A DNA stretch of 64,000 nucleotides from JAEUJZ01 sp964460115 (GTDB taxonomy: Bacteria > Myxococcota_A > Polyangia > Palsa-1104 > JAEUJZ01): positions 130,899-194,898 of the forward strand of contig CAYWPR010000002.1 of assembly GCA_964460115.1 (NCBI GenBank), written 5' to 3'. The translations under genes were made by a program, and so were the position numbers. The notes beneath the pieces are model-generated. The model had not been told where the DNA came from. It saw only the letters and a list, made by a program, of their open reading frames with translations, and did not search any database. Below, in pieces: positions 28,324 through 37,851 of the stretch. Position 1 is the first letter of the stretch, and every line of letters begins with the position of its first letter.

Positions 28324-29492
28324 GTGTTTACCGCCATGCTGTCGGTAGCAATCGGCTCGGGCGTGCCTTCGGGTTCGGCTTGCAGCTCACGCTGACGCTG
28401 CACCGCCAAGCCATAGACTTTCATGTGCCTATCGACTGCGGCATCCCAACCAAAGGTGTCTAGGCCCTGACGGGCATGCAGCGACATCTTTTGGCGCAGC
28501 TCGGTATCTTGTATAAGCCGGGCGACATGCTCGACAAAAGAATTGGTATCGGGGGCCAAAAACCCGTGCACACCATGCTCGATGATTTCAGCCACTCCGT
28601 TCGGAGTGCGCGCCACAACCGGCAATCCAGCGGCGCGAGCCTCGATGACGGCAATCGGCATGGCCTCTTTATAACTTGGCAAAATAAAGAGGGCCGAGCG
28701 GGCTAGATACTGCTGAATTTCCTGACGCGACTTCAGGCCTGGCAGCTCCAGATAGCTTTCGACGCCTAGGCGCTGGGCTTCACGCCTTACGGCCGGCATC
28801 TCTGGACCATCGCCGATAATCGTAAAGACAGGGCGCATTCCCCCCGGCAATTGGGCCAGGATCTGCGGCATCATGCGTACGATGTCCATCGGGCGCTTGC
28901 GTTTGGTAAAGCGCAGGACGCTGACCACGCGCAGCTCTTCTTGCCTTTCGCCGGACCAATCTTTGGTGCGAGTGGCGTTGAGCAAAACGGGAATGTCATT
29001 TCGGCCAGTCAGCGCCCGCAGCTCAGAGGCCACATAACCACTGACCGCAGTGAGCACGCCCGGCCACTTGGACCAGCCGCAAATTTGATCGAGGCCGCGC
29101 AGCATCACATTGCCGGCACCGTTTAGTACGGAATGCTCGGTCATCAGGCTGGGAATGCCCATTTGCCGCGCCAAATAAACCGCAGACAAAGCCAGCGGCG
29201 AAAGCGCGGTATGCGCATGAATGATGTCGTATTTTTCAAGACGCAGCAGGTGCTCAAGCTTTTTGACCGCCGCGCGGTTGCGAATGGTGTTCAAAAACGG
29301 CATCAGCGGAACATCCAGCCGATGAACTTTGACGCCACCGCTATCTTCCGCCGTGCCGGGAGTCGAGCAAATCACATGCGCTTCATGGCCGCGAGCAACA
29401 AGTTCGCGCGCCAGATCGCGTATGTGTAGTTCCAGCCCGCCAACGCGAGGAAGATACCAATCACTGATCAGAGCAACCTTGTAGCGAGTCAT
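28320..29492 (-). CDS. Family 4 glycosyltransferase
   Basis: 390 residues, two-domain GT-B fold. N terminus VALISDWYLPRVGGLELHI, C-terminal nucleotide-sugar site with the E-x7-E motif (EAMPIAVIE), followed by GLPVVARTPNGVAEIIEHG. First gene of the five-gene minus-strand operon, overlapping radical SAM by four bases. Divergent from the polysaccharide deacetylase, with a 239-base shared promoter region. Confidence 0.95.
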   Translation of the reverse strand: MTRYKVALISDWYLPRVGGLELHIRDLARELVARGHEAHVICSTPGTAEDSGGVKVHRLDVPLMPFLNTIRNRAAVKKLEHLLRLEKYDIIHAHTALSPLALSAVYLARQMGIPSLMTEHSVLNGAGNVMLRGLDQICGWSKWPGVLTAVSGYVASELRALTGRNDIPVLLNATRTKDWSGERQEELRVVSVLRFTKRKRPMDIVRMMPQILAQLPGGMRPVFTIIGDGPEMPAVRREAQRLGVESYLELPGLKSRQEIQQYLARSALFILPSYKEAMPIAVIEARAAGLPVVARTPNGVAEIIEHGVHGFLAPDTNSFVEHVARLIQDTELRQKMSLHARQGLDTFGWDAAVDRHMKVYGLAVQRQRELQAEPEGTPEPIATDSMAVNT

Positions 29493-29731
29493 CTAAAAAA
29501 TATTCCTTTCGTCTTAAGCACGGACAGATGCAGACCGCGAGTGTCAGAACAAAGCAATATCGATACCAGCTTTGGCGCAGTTTTCACCTCCACTGCACCC
29601 CAAAGAAGCGTCAAATATTCACCGCCAGTCCGCGCATGCGGCGAGAGAAAAAACGCGCTCAATCTGTCTACTGTCGAAGTTCCACCACGTCCTTGCACCA
29701 AGCGCACAAGCTGGGCATGCTTGGACCCGAC

Positions 29732-30448
29732 ATGAACAGCGCCCTTCAGGTTTGCATTACCATCGATATGGAACACGACTGCCCGCCGCATCTAACGACC
29801 TATCGTGGGGTTACGGGGGGTACGCCGCGTTTGTTAGAGCTTTTTTCGGCGGAAAAGGTTCCGGCTACGTTTTTCACCACGGGAGATGTGGCCCGACGTT
29901 ATCCGCAAACCATCGAAGCCATCGTTGCCGGCGGGCACGAACTTGGCTGCCATGGCGATACGCACAAGCGTTTTGGTCACATGGAAATCGACGAAGCACG
30001 CGCTGAAATTCAAAACGCATCAAAAACGCTGCGTCAGCATGCGCCGGTGGTTTCGTTTCGCGCCCCCAACCTAGATTTTCCCGATGCCTACGTTCCGCTT
30101 CTGCGCGACGCGGGATATGAAGTCGATTCCTCGCGCGGCCGGCACAAAATGGGCTCATATTTCGTCAAGCCGCAGGTGGTAGACGGCGTGCGGCGCATTC
30201 CAGCATCGATTTCGCCGTCGCCGCTGCGTACTCCGGCGGCCATTCGCAATTTCCTGTGCGGTCTATTGTCCAGCCCAGCGGTGCTATTTTTTCACCCTTG
30301 GGAGTTTGTGGACATGACGCATGAACCGCTGCGCTTTGACAACCGTCTGCGCACCGGCCTACCGGCCGTGCACGCATTGCGCGAAACCATTCGCTTTTTC
30401 AAAAAGCGTGACGCCAGCTTTCTGCGAATGCAGGAGATACAGATCTAA
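29732..30448 (+). CDS. Polysaccharide deacetylase (NodB family)
   Basis: About 239 residues if started at ATG 29732 (MNSALQV). The frame is open upstream to 29528 but that part is Arg- and Cys-rich and reads as noise. NodB motifs: TIDMEHDCPP near the N terminus with the metal Asp, HGDTHKRFG with the His-x3-His pair, SFRAPNLDF. No signal peptide is seen, so it acts in the cytoplasm or is moved otherwise. Deacetylation of a lipid-linked sugar made by the divergent GT4 is a sensible guess. The 3' end overlaps the prs stop by four bases. Confidence 0.9.
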   Translation: MNSALQVCITIDMEHDCPPHLTTYRGVTGGTPRLLELFSAEKVPATFFTTGDVARRYPQTIEAIVAGGHELGCHGDTHKRFGHMEIDEARAEIQNASKTLRQHAPVVSFRAPNLDFPDAYVPLLRDAGYEVDSSRGRHKMGSYFVKPQVVDGVRRIPASISPSPLRTPAAIRNFLCGLLSSPAVLFFHPWEFVDMTHEPLRFDNRLRTGLPAVHALRETIRFFKKRDASFLRMQEIQI

Positions 30449-31392
30449 ATAAATAGATTTGAGATCGAATCGCCGTGGTGAATACGCTTGATGGCTTCGC
30501 CGAGGAGCCGCGCCACGGAGAGCACCTTAATCTTGCTACAACCCTTCGCGTTGGCCGACAGCGGAATGGTATCGCTGATGATGACTTCGGTCAGCGCGGA
30601 GGCGCCAATTCGTTCGATGGCTGGTCCGGATAGCACACCGTGCGTGGCGCAGACCACCACCGATTTGGCACCTTGATCCAAGACCACCTTGGCGGCAGCG
30701 GTGACCGTGCCGGCGGTGTCAATCATGTCGTCGATGATGACGGCGTGCTTGCCCCGCACATCGCCAATGATGTTCATCACTTCCGAGATATTTGGCGCCG
30801 GACGGCGCTTGTCGATGATCGCCATGGTCGATTCCATGCGCTTGGCATAGGCCCGCGCCCGTTCCACGCCTCCCGCATCGGGAGAAATGACCACGGCATT
30901 GTCGCCCATCAGCCCGTGTTTGCGCAGATAGTCGATAAACACCGGCATGGCGTACAGATGGTCGACCGGAATGTTGAAAAAACCCTGAATCTGTCCTGCG
31001 TGCAAATCCACCGCAACAACGCGATCCGCGCCAGCAGCAGTGATCAAATCAGCAACCAATTTCGATGAAATAGGCGTCCGCGGCTTCACTTTGCGGTCCT
31101 GCCTGCCGTAGCCAAAGTAAGGAATAATAGCGACGATAGAGCCGGCTGATGCGCGCTTGAGCGCGTCAATCATGATGAGCAGCTCCATCAAGTTCTGATT
31201 GACCGGTGAGCAGGTAGGCTGGACGACGAAGCAATTGACGCCGCGCACATTTTCGCGCACTTCGACGAAAATTTCGCCGTCAGAGAAGGTGCTAACCAAG
31301 GCCGCGCCCAGGGACATCTCGATGGCATCGCAGATCGCCTCGGCCATTTCCCGATTGGCGTTGCCCGAGAAGACACTCAGCGATTTCAACAT
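30445..31392 (-). CDS. prs: Ribose-phosphate pyrophosphokinase
   Basis: Makes PRPP from ribose 5-phosphate and ATP for nucleotide, His and Trp synthesis. 315 residues, the usual length. The ATP loop, the VVAVDLHAGQIQGFF flexible loop and the PRPP-binding VIIDDMIDTAGT motif are all there. It lies 129 bases downstream of tRNA-Gln on the same strand, an arrangement common in deltaproteobacteria. The 3' end meets the deacetylase gene tail to tail. Confidence 0.98.
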   Translation of the reverse strand: MLKSLSVFSGNANREMAEAICDAIEMSLGAALVSTFSDGEIFVEVRENVRGVNCFVVQPTCSPVNQNLMELLIMIDALKRASAGSIVAIIPYFGYGRQDRKVKPRTPISSKLVADLITAAGADRVVAVDLHAGQIQGFFNIPVDHLYAMPVFIDYLRKHGLMGDNAVVISPDAGGVERARAYAKRMESTMAIIDKRRPAPNISEVMNIIGDVRGKHAVIIDDMIDTAGTVTAAAKVVLDQGAKSVVVCATHGVLSGPAIERIGASALTEVIISDTIPLSANAKGCSKIKVLSVARLLGEAIKRIHHGDSISNLFI

Positions 31393-31521
31393 GACCTATT
31401 CATCCCCCCTTCTGGCTGTATAAATTGATCGGCCAGCACCCCGCAGCGACGATATCCGCCGACCAGCTCGAGTCGTAACAAAATGTACGCCACGAGCTGG
31501 TCAGCGGATTTGTTCGCAATG

Positions 31522-31593
31522 TTGGGGCGGTAGGATTCGAACCTACGAATGCGGGTTCCAAAGACCCGTGACTTACCGCTTGTCGACGCCCCA
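31522..31593 (-). tRNA. tRNA-Gln (anticodon UUG)
   Basis: Minus-strand cloverleaf: acceptor TGGGGCG pairs with CGCCCCA, including the U1-A72 pair typical of bacterial tRNA-Gln; discriminator A73. D stem GAC/GTC, anticodon stem CGGGT/ACCCG with loop CTTTGGA giving UUG, variable loop CATTC, T stem GTAGG/CCTAC with loop TTCGAAT. The 3' CCA is not encoded (CAT follows the discriminator), so it must be added by nucleotidyltransferase. Confidence 0.97.
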
Positions 31594-31715
31594 CCGGGCA
31601 CTGAGCCAGCAACCCTCTATCACCTTGCGGTGCGGACTGTCAAGCGTGCTCGTGGAAAAGGAGATCGTTTGCGAACAAAGCCATTCTTGCGAAGACGAAT
31701 TTGCCGAGGCCGAGC

Positions 31716-32495
31716 TCAGGCTTGATAGGTAAAACGAATTTCATAGTCGCAAATCGAAAAGACATCTCCTTCATCAATGCGTTTGTTGTCGATGCGCATG
31801 CCCTTGTATTCAATGCCATTGGTCGAGCCGAGATCTTTAATGTAGTAGACCCCGTTGCGCCGCAGAACCACAGCATGTTTGCGGGAAATATTGCCGTCTT
31901 TAATCGCCAAGTCCGCAGTTTTCGAGCCGCGGCCGATCACAAATTGGTCCTTATCGACAAGATGGCGCTGTCCGCCAAATATCAGGTAAATCGCTGGTGC
32001 GGGCGGCTCGGACGGATTCGATGTAGCGGAGGATGCCGAGGCCAGCGGCGACCAGCTAGACAGCGACGGAGAATTTGCCGAGGCCGCTCCTCCGGGCCCC
32101 GAGCCGGGATTGGTCCCGGGCCCCAGCGATGGAATCGACGGAGGCGTAGCGCCCGAAGAATGTAGCGAAGTGGGTAGGGTTTTTGACAACGGCCGTCCGG
32201 AGGCCGTAACCGAAAATGCCGTCTGCGCAGCGTGTGCAACACTTCCTACCGGCGGCCGCACCGGAATGGTTGGCGCAGTCACCGTCGGATGCCCCGGCGC
32301 GCCCACGACCCCTCCAGGGCTTATTGCACTCGGCGCCCCCGGTACTTGATAATTTTTCGAGCGGGCATAAAGCCGCATGGATTCGTTGACGAGGTAGTCG
32401 ATAGAGCAATCGAAGTCGTTGGCCATGACCTCGAACGTCTCCCAGAGGACGTCGCGGCAGTAAAAATGGCGCATCGTCTTCTTGGTTTGATCCAT
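31716..32495 (-). CDS. FHA-domain protein with a short N-terminal helical domain
   Basis: 259 residues. N-terminal 45 residues (RDVLWETFEVMANDFDCS and YLVNESMRLYARS) look like a small ribbon-helix-helix or helical domain; I cannot fix which. A Pro/Ser/Gly-rich linker runs to about 170. The FHA domain is at 175-255 with GRGSKTADLAIKDG, SRKHAV, STNGIEYKG, a complete phospho-threonine site. No neighbour explains its partner. A palindrome at 32566-32585, upstream of the start, might be its operator. Confidence 0.88.
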   Translation of the reverse strand: MDQTKKTMRHFYCRDVLWETFEVMANDFDCSIDYLVNESMRLYARSKNYQVPGAPSAISPGGVVGAPGHPTVTAPTIPVRPPVGSVAHAAQTAFSVTASGRPLSKTLPTSLHSSGATPPSIPSLGPGTNPGSGPGGAASANSPSLSSWSPLASASSATSNPSEPPAPAIYLIFGGQRHLVDKDQFVIGRGSKTADLAIKDGNISRKHAVVLRRNGVYYIKDLGSTNGIEYKGMRIDNKRIDEGDVFSICDYEIRFTYQA

Positions 32496-32565
32496 CGCGT
32501 TTCCTTAGGAACAAATGACGCCGTTGCGCGGAACGCTTTTGCCGGTCACTTCAAGAATACAGCAG

Positions 32566-32585
32566 ATGCGCCCATATGGACGCAT
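32566..32585. promoter_or_regulatory. 20-base imperfect palindrome, possible operator
   Basis: ATGCGCCCATATGGACGCAT: ten-base arms with one mismatch around the central palindrome CCATATGG. It lies in the 274-base divergent region between the FHA gene and the methyltransferase. Operator role is inferred. Confidence 0.35.
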
Positions 32586-32769
32586 CCACACAACCAACCG
32601 GCGAAAAGGTGAGCGAATACCAGTTTTTACGAGCATTTGCAGCACATGCGCTTAGGCCATACCACTGTAGCGTATCGCCGCTAGCTTCGCAGGTCAAGAT
32701 TGCCGACATGAGCAACCCGTCGAGAAAGTATCTATGCATCACGAATCGGGTTGATATGATGACGCCGCC

Positions 32770-33753
32770 ATGACGCCTTCGCCGTCGTTTTCCAGTCGTG
32801 AACGAAGCGGTCCCTCGTCGGTGTCACGCTCGCCCCCGGTGATGCCGTCACTTCCACTCGAGCACATCCGCAAAGATCCGCGGCTGGCGACGACCTACGA
32901 GCGCGAGGTGGCGCCGGTGTGGACGCAGCCTTTTGGACGGCTTCTGCTTTCGCAACTGGCCACGCCCAATCTCGGCAAAGCGACCGTGCTTGACGTGATG
33001 TGTCATGCCGGCTATCCGGGACTCGAGATTCTGCGCCGCTGTCCCGAAACGCGGCTCGTCGCCATTGATTCGTCACCGACATTTATCGATCTGGCACGAC
33101 GAAAAGCAGGCGCGCTTATAGGCCGACGCGCCTTTTTTCGAACCGAGCAGGCCGAACCAACCCTGCCTTTTGATCAGTCCGTCTACGATTTGGTGATTTC
33201 CAATCTGGGACTGCACGATGCGGCCCAGGCCAGAGTGTTACTGCGTGAGCTGGCGCGTGTCGCCAAGCCTGGTGCCACGGTGCTTGCCACCCTGCCCCTG
33301 CGCGGCAGCTTCTGGGAATTTTACGAACTGGTTTTCGCCCTGGTTCAAAATCAACCGCTTGAATCCGCTCGACTGCAAGCGCATCTTGCCGCCTGGCCCG
33401 ACGCGGCCATGGTGTACGGCTGGGCGACCGAAGCCGGGCTCGAGAATATTTCAATCGTCACAGAGCCCTTTACGATTCTAGTCGCCGGAGGACCCGACCT
33501 GTTTTTCGCGCCGATCATCGAATACGGTCCGCTGAGCGCGTGGAAGGCAATTCTTGGCGGTCACGGGCCGCAAATGCAGGCTGCATTTACTGAGCTGCGC
33601 AGCACCATTGACAGCTTGGGACGAAACTCTCCGCCCTTTGAGCTAACCGTGCGCGCCGCCTGTCTGTGTGCGCGCAAACCTGCGCCCAATGCTTTGCCGA
33701 CGTTTGAGGAAGATCCGCAAAATTCCCCCACCAATCCCGGCTCTGGCGCTTGA
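32770..33753 (+). CDS. Class I SAM-dependent methyltransferase
   Basis: 327 residues. Motif I VLDVMCHAGYPGLEIL near residue 75, then VAIDSSP, and LVISNLGLHD at motif IV, fit a class I methyltransferase. A Ser/Pro-rich N-terminal leader of about 30 residues may be flexible, or a later start may be used. Substrate unknown. The minus-strand low-complexity gene ends 7 bases after its stop, converging. Confidence 0.88.
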   Translation: MTPSPSFSSRERSGPSSVSRSPPVMPSLPLEHIRKDPRLATTYEREVAPVWTQPFGRLLLSQLATPNLGKATVLDVMCHAGYPGLEILRRCPETRLVAIDSSPTFIDLARRKAGALIGRRAFFRTEQAEPTLPFDQSVYDLVISNLGLHDAAQARVLLRELARVAKPGATVLATLPLRGSFWEFYELVFALVQNQPLESARLQAHLAAWPDAAMVYGWATEAGLENISIVTEPFTILVAGGPDLFFAPIIEYGPLSAWKAILGGHGPQMQAAFTELRSTIDSLGRNSPPFELTVRAACLCARKPAPNALPTFEEDPQNSPTNPGSGA

Positions 33754-33760
33754 CGGCTCT

Positions 33761-35428
33761 TTAGTCGTCTCGATTTGCATCGAGCTCGCGAAGAAACGGC
33801 GGCGGCGGCAAGTTGGGTTCAGAAATATCGGACTGATCGAAAACCGGAACCGGCAGACGATTCGAGCTGCGGCTGGGCAGCGGCGGTTTTTGCACCGCGA
33901 TGGGTTTGCCGGCGACAGCCGCGGCAGGGTTTGGTTTGGCAGTTGGAATTGGCGGCACGGGCTTAGGGGCCGACTTGGCTTCCGCTGGCGCAACTGAACT
34001 TGGCTTCGCGGCTTTGGCAGGCGCGGCAACCGCGGCGGCGGAAATTGGTTTTACCAAGGCGGAACTTGAGCCGGCCTGAACCGGCTTGGCGGCGGCACCG
34101 AGGCCGGGCGGGGTCGGTTTGCCCGTGGCTGGTGCTGGCACTGCGCTCACCGGCTTGGTTGCGCTGGCAACCGGGACCGGTGGCTTTACCGACTTGGCCG
34201 GCGCAATGCTAGCTTGAGGCGGGGCCGGCTTCGCCGCTGCGACGCGCGACGTACCGGTCGAAAGCTTTGCCGCGGGCATTTTGGCGGATGTAATAGGCTG
34301 CGAAGCTGCAGTTTGTTCCGCGGCCGATCGCGCAGAAGTTTCGAGCTTGCTCGGCATGGCCGGTTTGACAATGGCCATCGAGCCAGATTGGGTATTCGCG
34401 GCGCTTTCCGGCCGTGCCGAACCTGTAGAAATGCCACCCTTTGCTGAATTGGCAGCCGTCGTGATGGGCGGCGGCGCCGCGGACTTGCTTGCTACAACTG
34501 GCGGCGGCGGTACTTTTGGGCTTCCGCCCGACCCCGCCTCAGGGGCAGGCTTTTTGGCAACGATGGGGCGAACAAGCCCCGATGTAGACACCGACGGAGC
34601 TTGCGGAGTTCGCGTCGACGGCGTGGAAGCAGGCTTGACATTGTCGGCCGCCGCCGGTTTGCCTCCAGGTGCCGATAAAGCTGGAGCCGATACAGTTGAC
34701 AGCGGTGGTGCAGCCTTGGTTGCGATACCTGGAGTGGTTGCCGAAGGCACCGATGGCGCAGTGAGCGCCGGGACCACGACCGGACCGGACTTATGGCCCG
34801 GCGCATCCAGGGCCGCAATCATCAAAGCGGCGGCGCGTTTTGACAATGGCGCTTCTTCGACCACGCGGTTTTGGCCGGTGATAGGACGGCGCGCTCCAGC
34901 CGAATCAATTCCCTTTTCGGTGGCGGAAACATCGGCCAGTCGTCCTTCGGCTGCCGCGGGCGGTTTCGGAGGAGGAGCCGAAGAAACGGGCCCAGTGGAC
35001 GTGGCGCCGCCTGGCAAGCGAACGGGCGCTACCGCTGAACTTGATATCGAAGCAGACCGCGCGCTCGAGTTTGCCGAAGCCGGCGGCGGGACCGGACGGT
35101 TCGCAAGGTTTGCGGCAGGCGCCCCGGCATCCTCTGGGTGGGAAGCTGCGGACCCGCTGACATTTGCGGGTTTCACTGCTTGCCTTTCCGGCATCGGCTG
35201 ACTCAGGGCCGGCACCAGCTCATTTTCCAGTAATTCGAGCAGCCTTTGTAGATCCCCGACGAAGGCTTCCGCCAAAGGCTGATTTCGGCGCAGCGCGTCA
35301 AACGCGCTCCAATAGGACGACTTCAGCCCGGCAGAAACGCTCGTCGCTTCAAAATAAGCTTTGAGCACGCCCAAACGCTCAAGAAGCCGAGCGTGCAAGG
35401 CACGGGCATCTGACGATGCGAACAGCAT
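33761..35428 (-). CDS. Low-complexity Pro/Ala/Lys/Ser-rich protein
   Basis: 555 residues. Only the first 75 (helical, ARALHARLLERLGVLKAYFE and QPLAEAFVGDLQRLLELL) look folded. The remaining 480 are repeats of Ala, Pro, Lys, Ser, with no motif I know. Such long linkers occur in TonB-like, FtsZ-binding and histone-H1-like proteins of this group, but there is no membrane helix here. The same frame is open at high coding density, and the opposite strand frame at 34281-35201 is its shadow. Placed 43 bases downstream of dnaJ, on the same strand. Confidence 0.75.
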   Translation of the reverse strand: MLFASSDARALHARLLERLGVLKAYFEATSVSAGLKSSYWSAFDALRRNQPLAEAFVGDLQRLLELLENELVPALSQPMPERQAVKPANVSGSAASHPEDAGAPAANLANRPVPPPASANSSARSASISSSAVAPVRLPGGATSTGPVSSAPPPKPPAAAEGRLADVSATEKGIDSAGARRPITGQNRVVEEAPLSKRAAALMIAALDAPGHKSGPVVVPALTAPSVPSATTPGIATKAAPPLSTVSAPALSAPGGKPAAADNVKPASTPSTRTPQAPSVSTSGLVRPIVAKKPAPEAGSGGSPKVPPPPVVASKSAAPPPITTAANSAKGGISTGSARPESAANTQSGSMAIVKPAMPSKLETSARSAAEQTAASQPITSAKMPAAKLSTGTSRVAAAKPAPPQASIAPAKSVKPPVPVASATKPVSAVPAPATGKPTPPGLGAAAKPVQAGSSSALVKPISAAAVAAPAKAAKPSSVAPAEAKSAPKPVPPIPTAKPNPAAAVAGKPIAVQKPPLPSRSSNRLPVPVFDQSDISEPNLPPPPFLRELDANRDD

Positions 35429-35471
35429 AATCTTAAAGAGTCATTCATCTAGCGGATTTTCGCAAGCAAAC

Positions 35472-36623
35472 TTACTTCTTCTTACGACCCCGTCCACCCA
35501 AAATCCGCTCGAATACCGAACCTTTGTCAGCATCGTCGTCGTGTTCGGCTTCTCGAGCCGCTTCTTCGCGAGGCGATCCGAGATGGGGTGCCAATTTTTC
35601 GATAATTTCGCGAACTTCTGGCGTTAATTCGGTAGGCACTTGCACTAAAAAACGCACGATCAAATCCCCGCGACCGCGACCGCGCACATTGGGCAGGCCG
35701 CGCCGAGCCAAAACCTGCCGCATCATGGGCTGAGTGCCTGGCGCGACATCTATCATTTCTGCTCCGTCTGGAGTCGGAACCGAAATGCGCGTACCCAGTG
35801 CAGCTTCGGCAAAAGTCAGAGGCGTATCCACCCACAAATTATCGCCGTCGCGTACAAACCGCGGATCCTGCTGGACGCGTATATGTACATACAAGTCGCC
35901 AGGTTCACCGCCGGAGGCCGGCGCCGGATCACCCTGGTAGCTTAAGCGCAGCTTTTGGCCATCGTCGATTCCGGCGGGAATCGTGACACTGACCACACCC
36001 TTTTTGGGAATGTGCGCCGTCCCCGAGCAGGCCGAACACTTCTCGGTAATAATCGAGCCTTGGCCGCCGCACTGGCGGCAGGTCGTACTGATGACGAAGA
36101 AACCTTGCTGATGCGCGACTTGTCCACGGCCCTGACAAGTGCGACAGCGCTGCGGCTGCGTTCCTGGTTTGGCGCCGCTGCCTTTGCATTCGTCGCAAGG
36201 CGAATTGCGCTCGACATCAAGGTCGCGCTTGCAGCCTTTGGCCGCATCCATAAATGGAATTTCAACGGTGATTTCTAAATCATTGCCGCGAGCGACGCGA
36301 CGTCCTCCGCCAAAACCGCCGAATCCGCCAAAAATATCGGCAAATGCCGAGAAAATATCCTCGACGCCGCCAAATCCCGAAAAGCCACTTTGCGCGGGGC
36401 CTTGATGACCAAAGCGATCGTAGAGTTGCCGCTTCTCTGAATCTGAAAGAACAGAATAAGCCTCTGCGGCTTCTTTGAACTTTTCTTCGGCTTCGCGATC
36501 GCCGGGGCGCCGATCGGGATGGAATTCCATGGCCATCCGCCGATAGGCCTTTTTTAACTCTGCTTCATCGGCGCTTTTAGAGACGCCCAGAACTTCATAG
36601 TAGTCGCGTTTGCTAATGCTCAT
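35472..36623 (-). CDS. dnaJ: Type I DnaJ chaperone
   Basis: 383 residues. J domain with HPDRRPGD, Gly/Phe-rich region GFSGFGGVEDIF, then a Cys-rich zinc region with CDECKGSG, CRTCQGRG, CRQCGGQG and CSACSGTA. The fourth repeat ends in GTA rather than GxG, but all eight Cys are kept. C-terminal substrate-binding and dimerisation domains follow. It stimulates the ATPase of DnaK; the Hsp70-like protein at 8200-9378 has no substrate domain and is not its obvious partner. Confidence 0.97.
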   Translation of the reverse strand: MSISKRDYYEVLGVSKSADEAELKKAYRRMAMEFHPDRRPGDREAEEKFKEAAEAYSVLSDSEKRQLYDRFGHQGPAQSGFSGFGGVEDIFSAFADIFGGFGGFGGGRRVARGNDLEITVEIPFMDAAKGCKRDLDVERNSPCDECKGSGAKPGTQPQRCRTCQGRGQVAHQQGFFVISTTCRQCGGQGSIITEKCSACSGTAHIPKKGVVSVTIPAGIDDGQKLRLSYQGDPAPASGGEPGDLYVHIRVQQDPRFVRDGDNLWVDTPLTFAEAALGTRISVPTPDGAEMIDVAPGTQPMMRQVLARRGLPNVRGRGRGDLIVRFLVQVPTELTPEVREIIEKLAPHLGSPREEAAREAEHDDDADKGSVFERILGGRGRKKK

Positions 36624-36757
36624 GTTTTTAATACAGCATCCTGCAACTTAAGCCGCGCGGCGGCGCTGTCAAGCTTGCGGAGCGGAATTGTCCGCGACGG
36701 ATCCGAAAACCGGAATCGCCCTTGACGCAGGTCGATGAGCGCGTTATCGCCTGCTCC

Positions 36758-37429
36758 ATGCTCGCTGTACGCAAAGCACGATCGCCGAAAAAAAACTTAC
36801 TCGATAATACAATAAAAATCTTAGATATTCTGGACCAGCTATATCCCGATGCGCACTGTGAGCTCGACCATTGGCACACGCCTTTTCAGCTCCTTGTTGC
36901 GGTGATTTTGTCGGCGCAATGCACCGATGAACGCGTGAACAAAGTCACGCCTGGGCTGTTTCAGCGTTATACGAGCGTGCAGGCTTTTGCTACGGCTGAC
37001 CTTGCCGAGCTTGAGGGGCTGATTCACTCGACCGGCTTTTTTCGCAACAAAGCCAAAAATATTCGCGACGCCAGCAAAGTCATTTTGGAAAAACATGGGG
37101 GTGAAGTGCCGCAATCCATGGACGCGCTCATCGCGCTGCCCGGAGTGGCGCGCAAAACCGCCAATGTCGTACTGGGCACGGCGTACGGCATGACGAGTGG
37201 AGTGGTTGTGGACACGCATATCGGGCGTTTGTCCAAACGCTTGGGCATGACAAAGCACGACACGCCAGAGAAAATAGAAGCGGATTTGATGGCTTTGTGG
37301 CCCAAAGAGCGTTGGATTATGTCTGGTCATCGGCTCATTTGGCACGGCCGACGCGTCTGTTTTGCTCGGCGTCCAAATTGCAATGAATGCGCGCTGGTAC
37401 CACTTTGTCCATCGGCCGAGCTCACATGA
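36758..37429 (+). CDS. nth: Endonuclease III
   Basis: DNA glycosylase/AP-lyase for oxidised pyrimidines. About 223 residues from ATG 36758; TTG at 36722 would add 12 residues and is less likely. Helix-hairpin-helix LPGVARKTANVVL with the catalytic Lys, and the catalytic Asp in VVVDTHIGRL. The iron-sulfur cluster motif Cys-x6-Cys-x2-Cys-x5-Cys is complete near the C terminus. It overlaps the Nudix gene by four bases. Confidence 0.96.
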   Translation: MLAVRKARSPKKNLLDNTIKILDILDQLYPDAHCELDHWHTPFQLLVAVILSAQCTDERVNKVTPGLFQRYTSVQAFATADLAELEGLIHSTGFFRNKAKNIRDASKVILEKHGGEVPQSMDALIALPGVARKTANVVLGTAYGMTSGVVVDTHIGRLSKRLGMTKHDTPEKIEADLMALWPKERWIMSGHRLIWHGRRVCFARRPNCNECALVPLCPSAELT

Positions 37430-37821
37430 TGTCCCGTCCGGAAGTCGCTGTGGCCGCCCTTGTGATCGATGCGGCGGGGCGCGTACTGCTGATCAAACGC
37501 GGCCGGCCGCCCGCTGCTGACCGCTGGACACTTCCCGGAGGCCGCGTCGAACGTGGTGAGACGTTGGCCCAAGCTTTACACCGCGAGCTGGCTGCCGAAA
37601 CCGGATTGCAAGCTCGACTGGGGCCGCTTTTTGAAGTGTTTGAGTATATCGACGCTCAATTTCATTACATCATTTTGGACTACCGAATGATGGAGCCGGT
37701 TGGAACATTGCTCGCCGGGGACGATGCCGCCGAGGCGCGTTTTTGCTCGCTAGCAGAAGCCGAAAGCTTGCCCACGACTGATGGTTTGATGCCGATTTTA
37801 CGTCGCGCCTTGTCGCAATAA
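37426..37821 (+). CDS. Nudix hydrolase
   Basis: About 131 residues from ATG 37426, overlapping the nth stop. Nudix box GGRVERGETLAQALHRELAAETGL: the REUxEE core reads REL-A-AE, so one of the two acidic residues is Ala; the second Glu that usually ligates the metal is kept. An ADP-ribose or 8-oxo-dGTP-like pyrophosphatase is possible, which would fit DNA repair next to nth. Substrate not determined. Confidence 0.9.
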   Translation: MMSRPEVAVAALVIDAAGRVLLIKRGRPPAADRWTLPGGRVERGETLAQALHRELAAETGLQARLGPLFEVFEYIDAQFHYIILDYRMMEPVGTLLAGDDAAEARFCSLAEAESLPTTDGLMPILRRALSQ

Positions 37822-37851
37822 CTTGGCATACGAGCTGCTTCTTCGCCGTTT

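Noticed and set aside
34281..35201. Long plus-strand frame opposite the low-complexity gene
   Set aside because: Same explanation: antisense of Pro/Ala codons.
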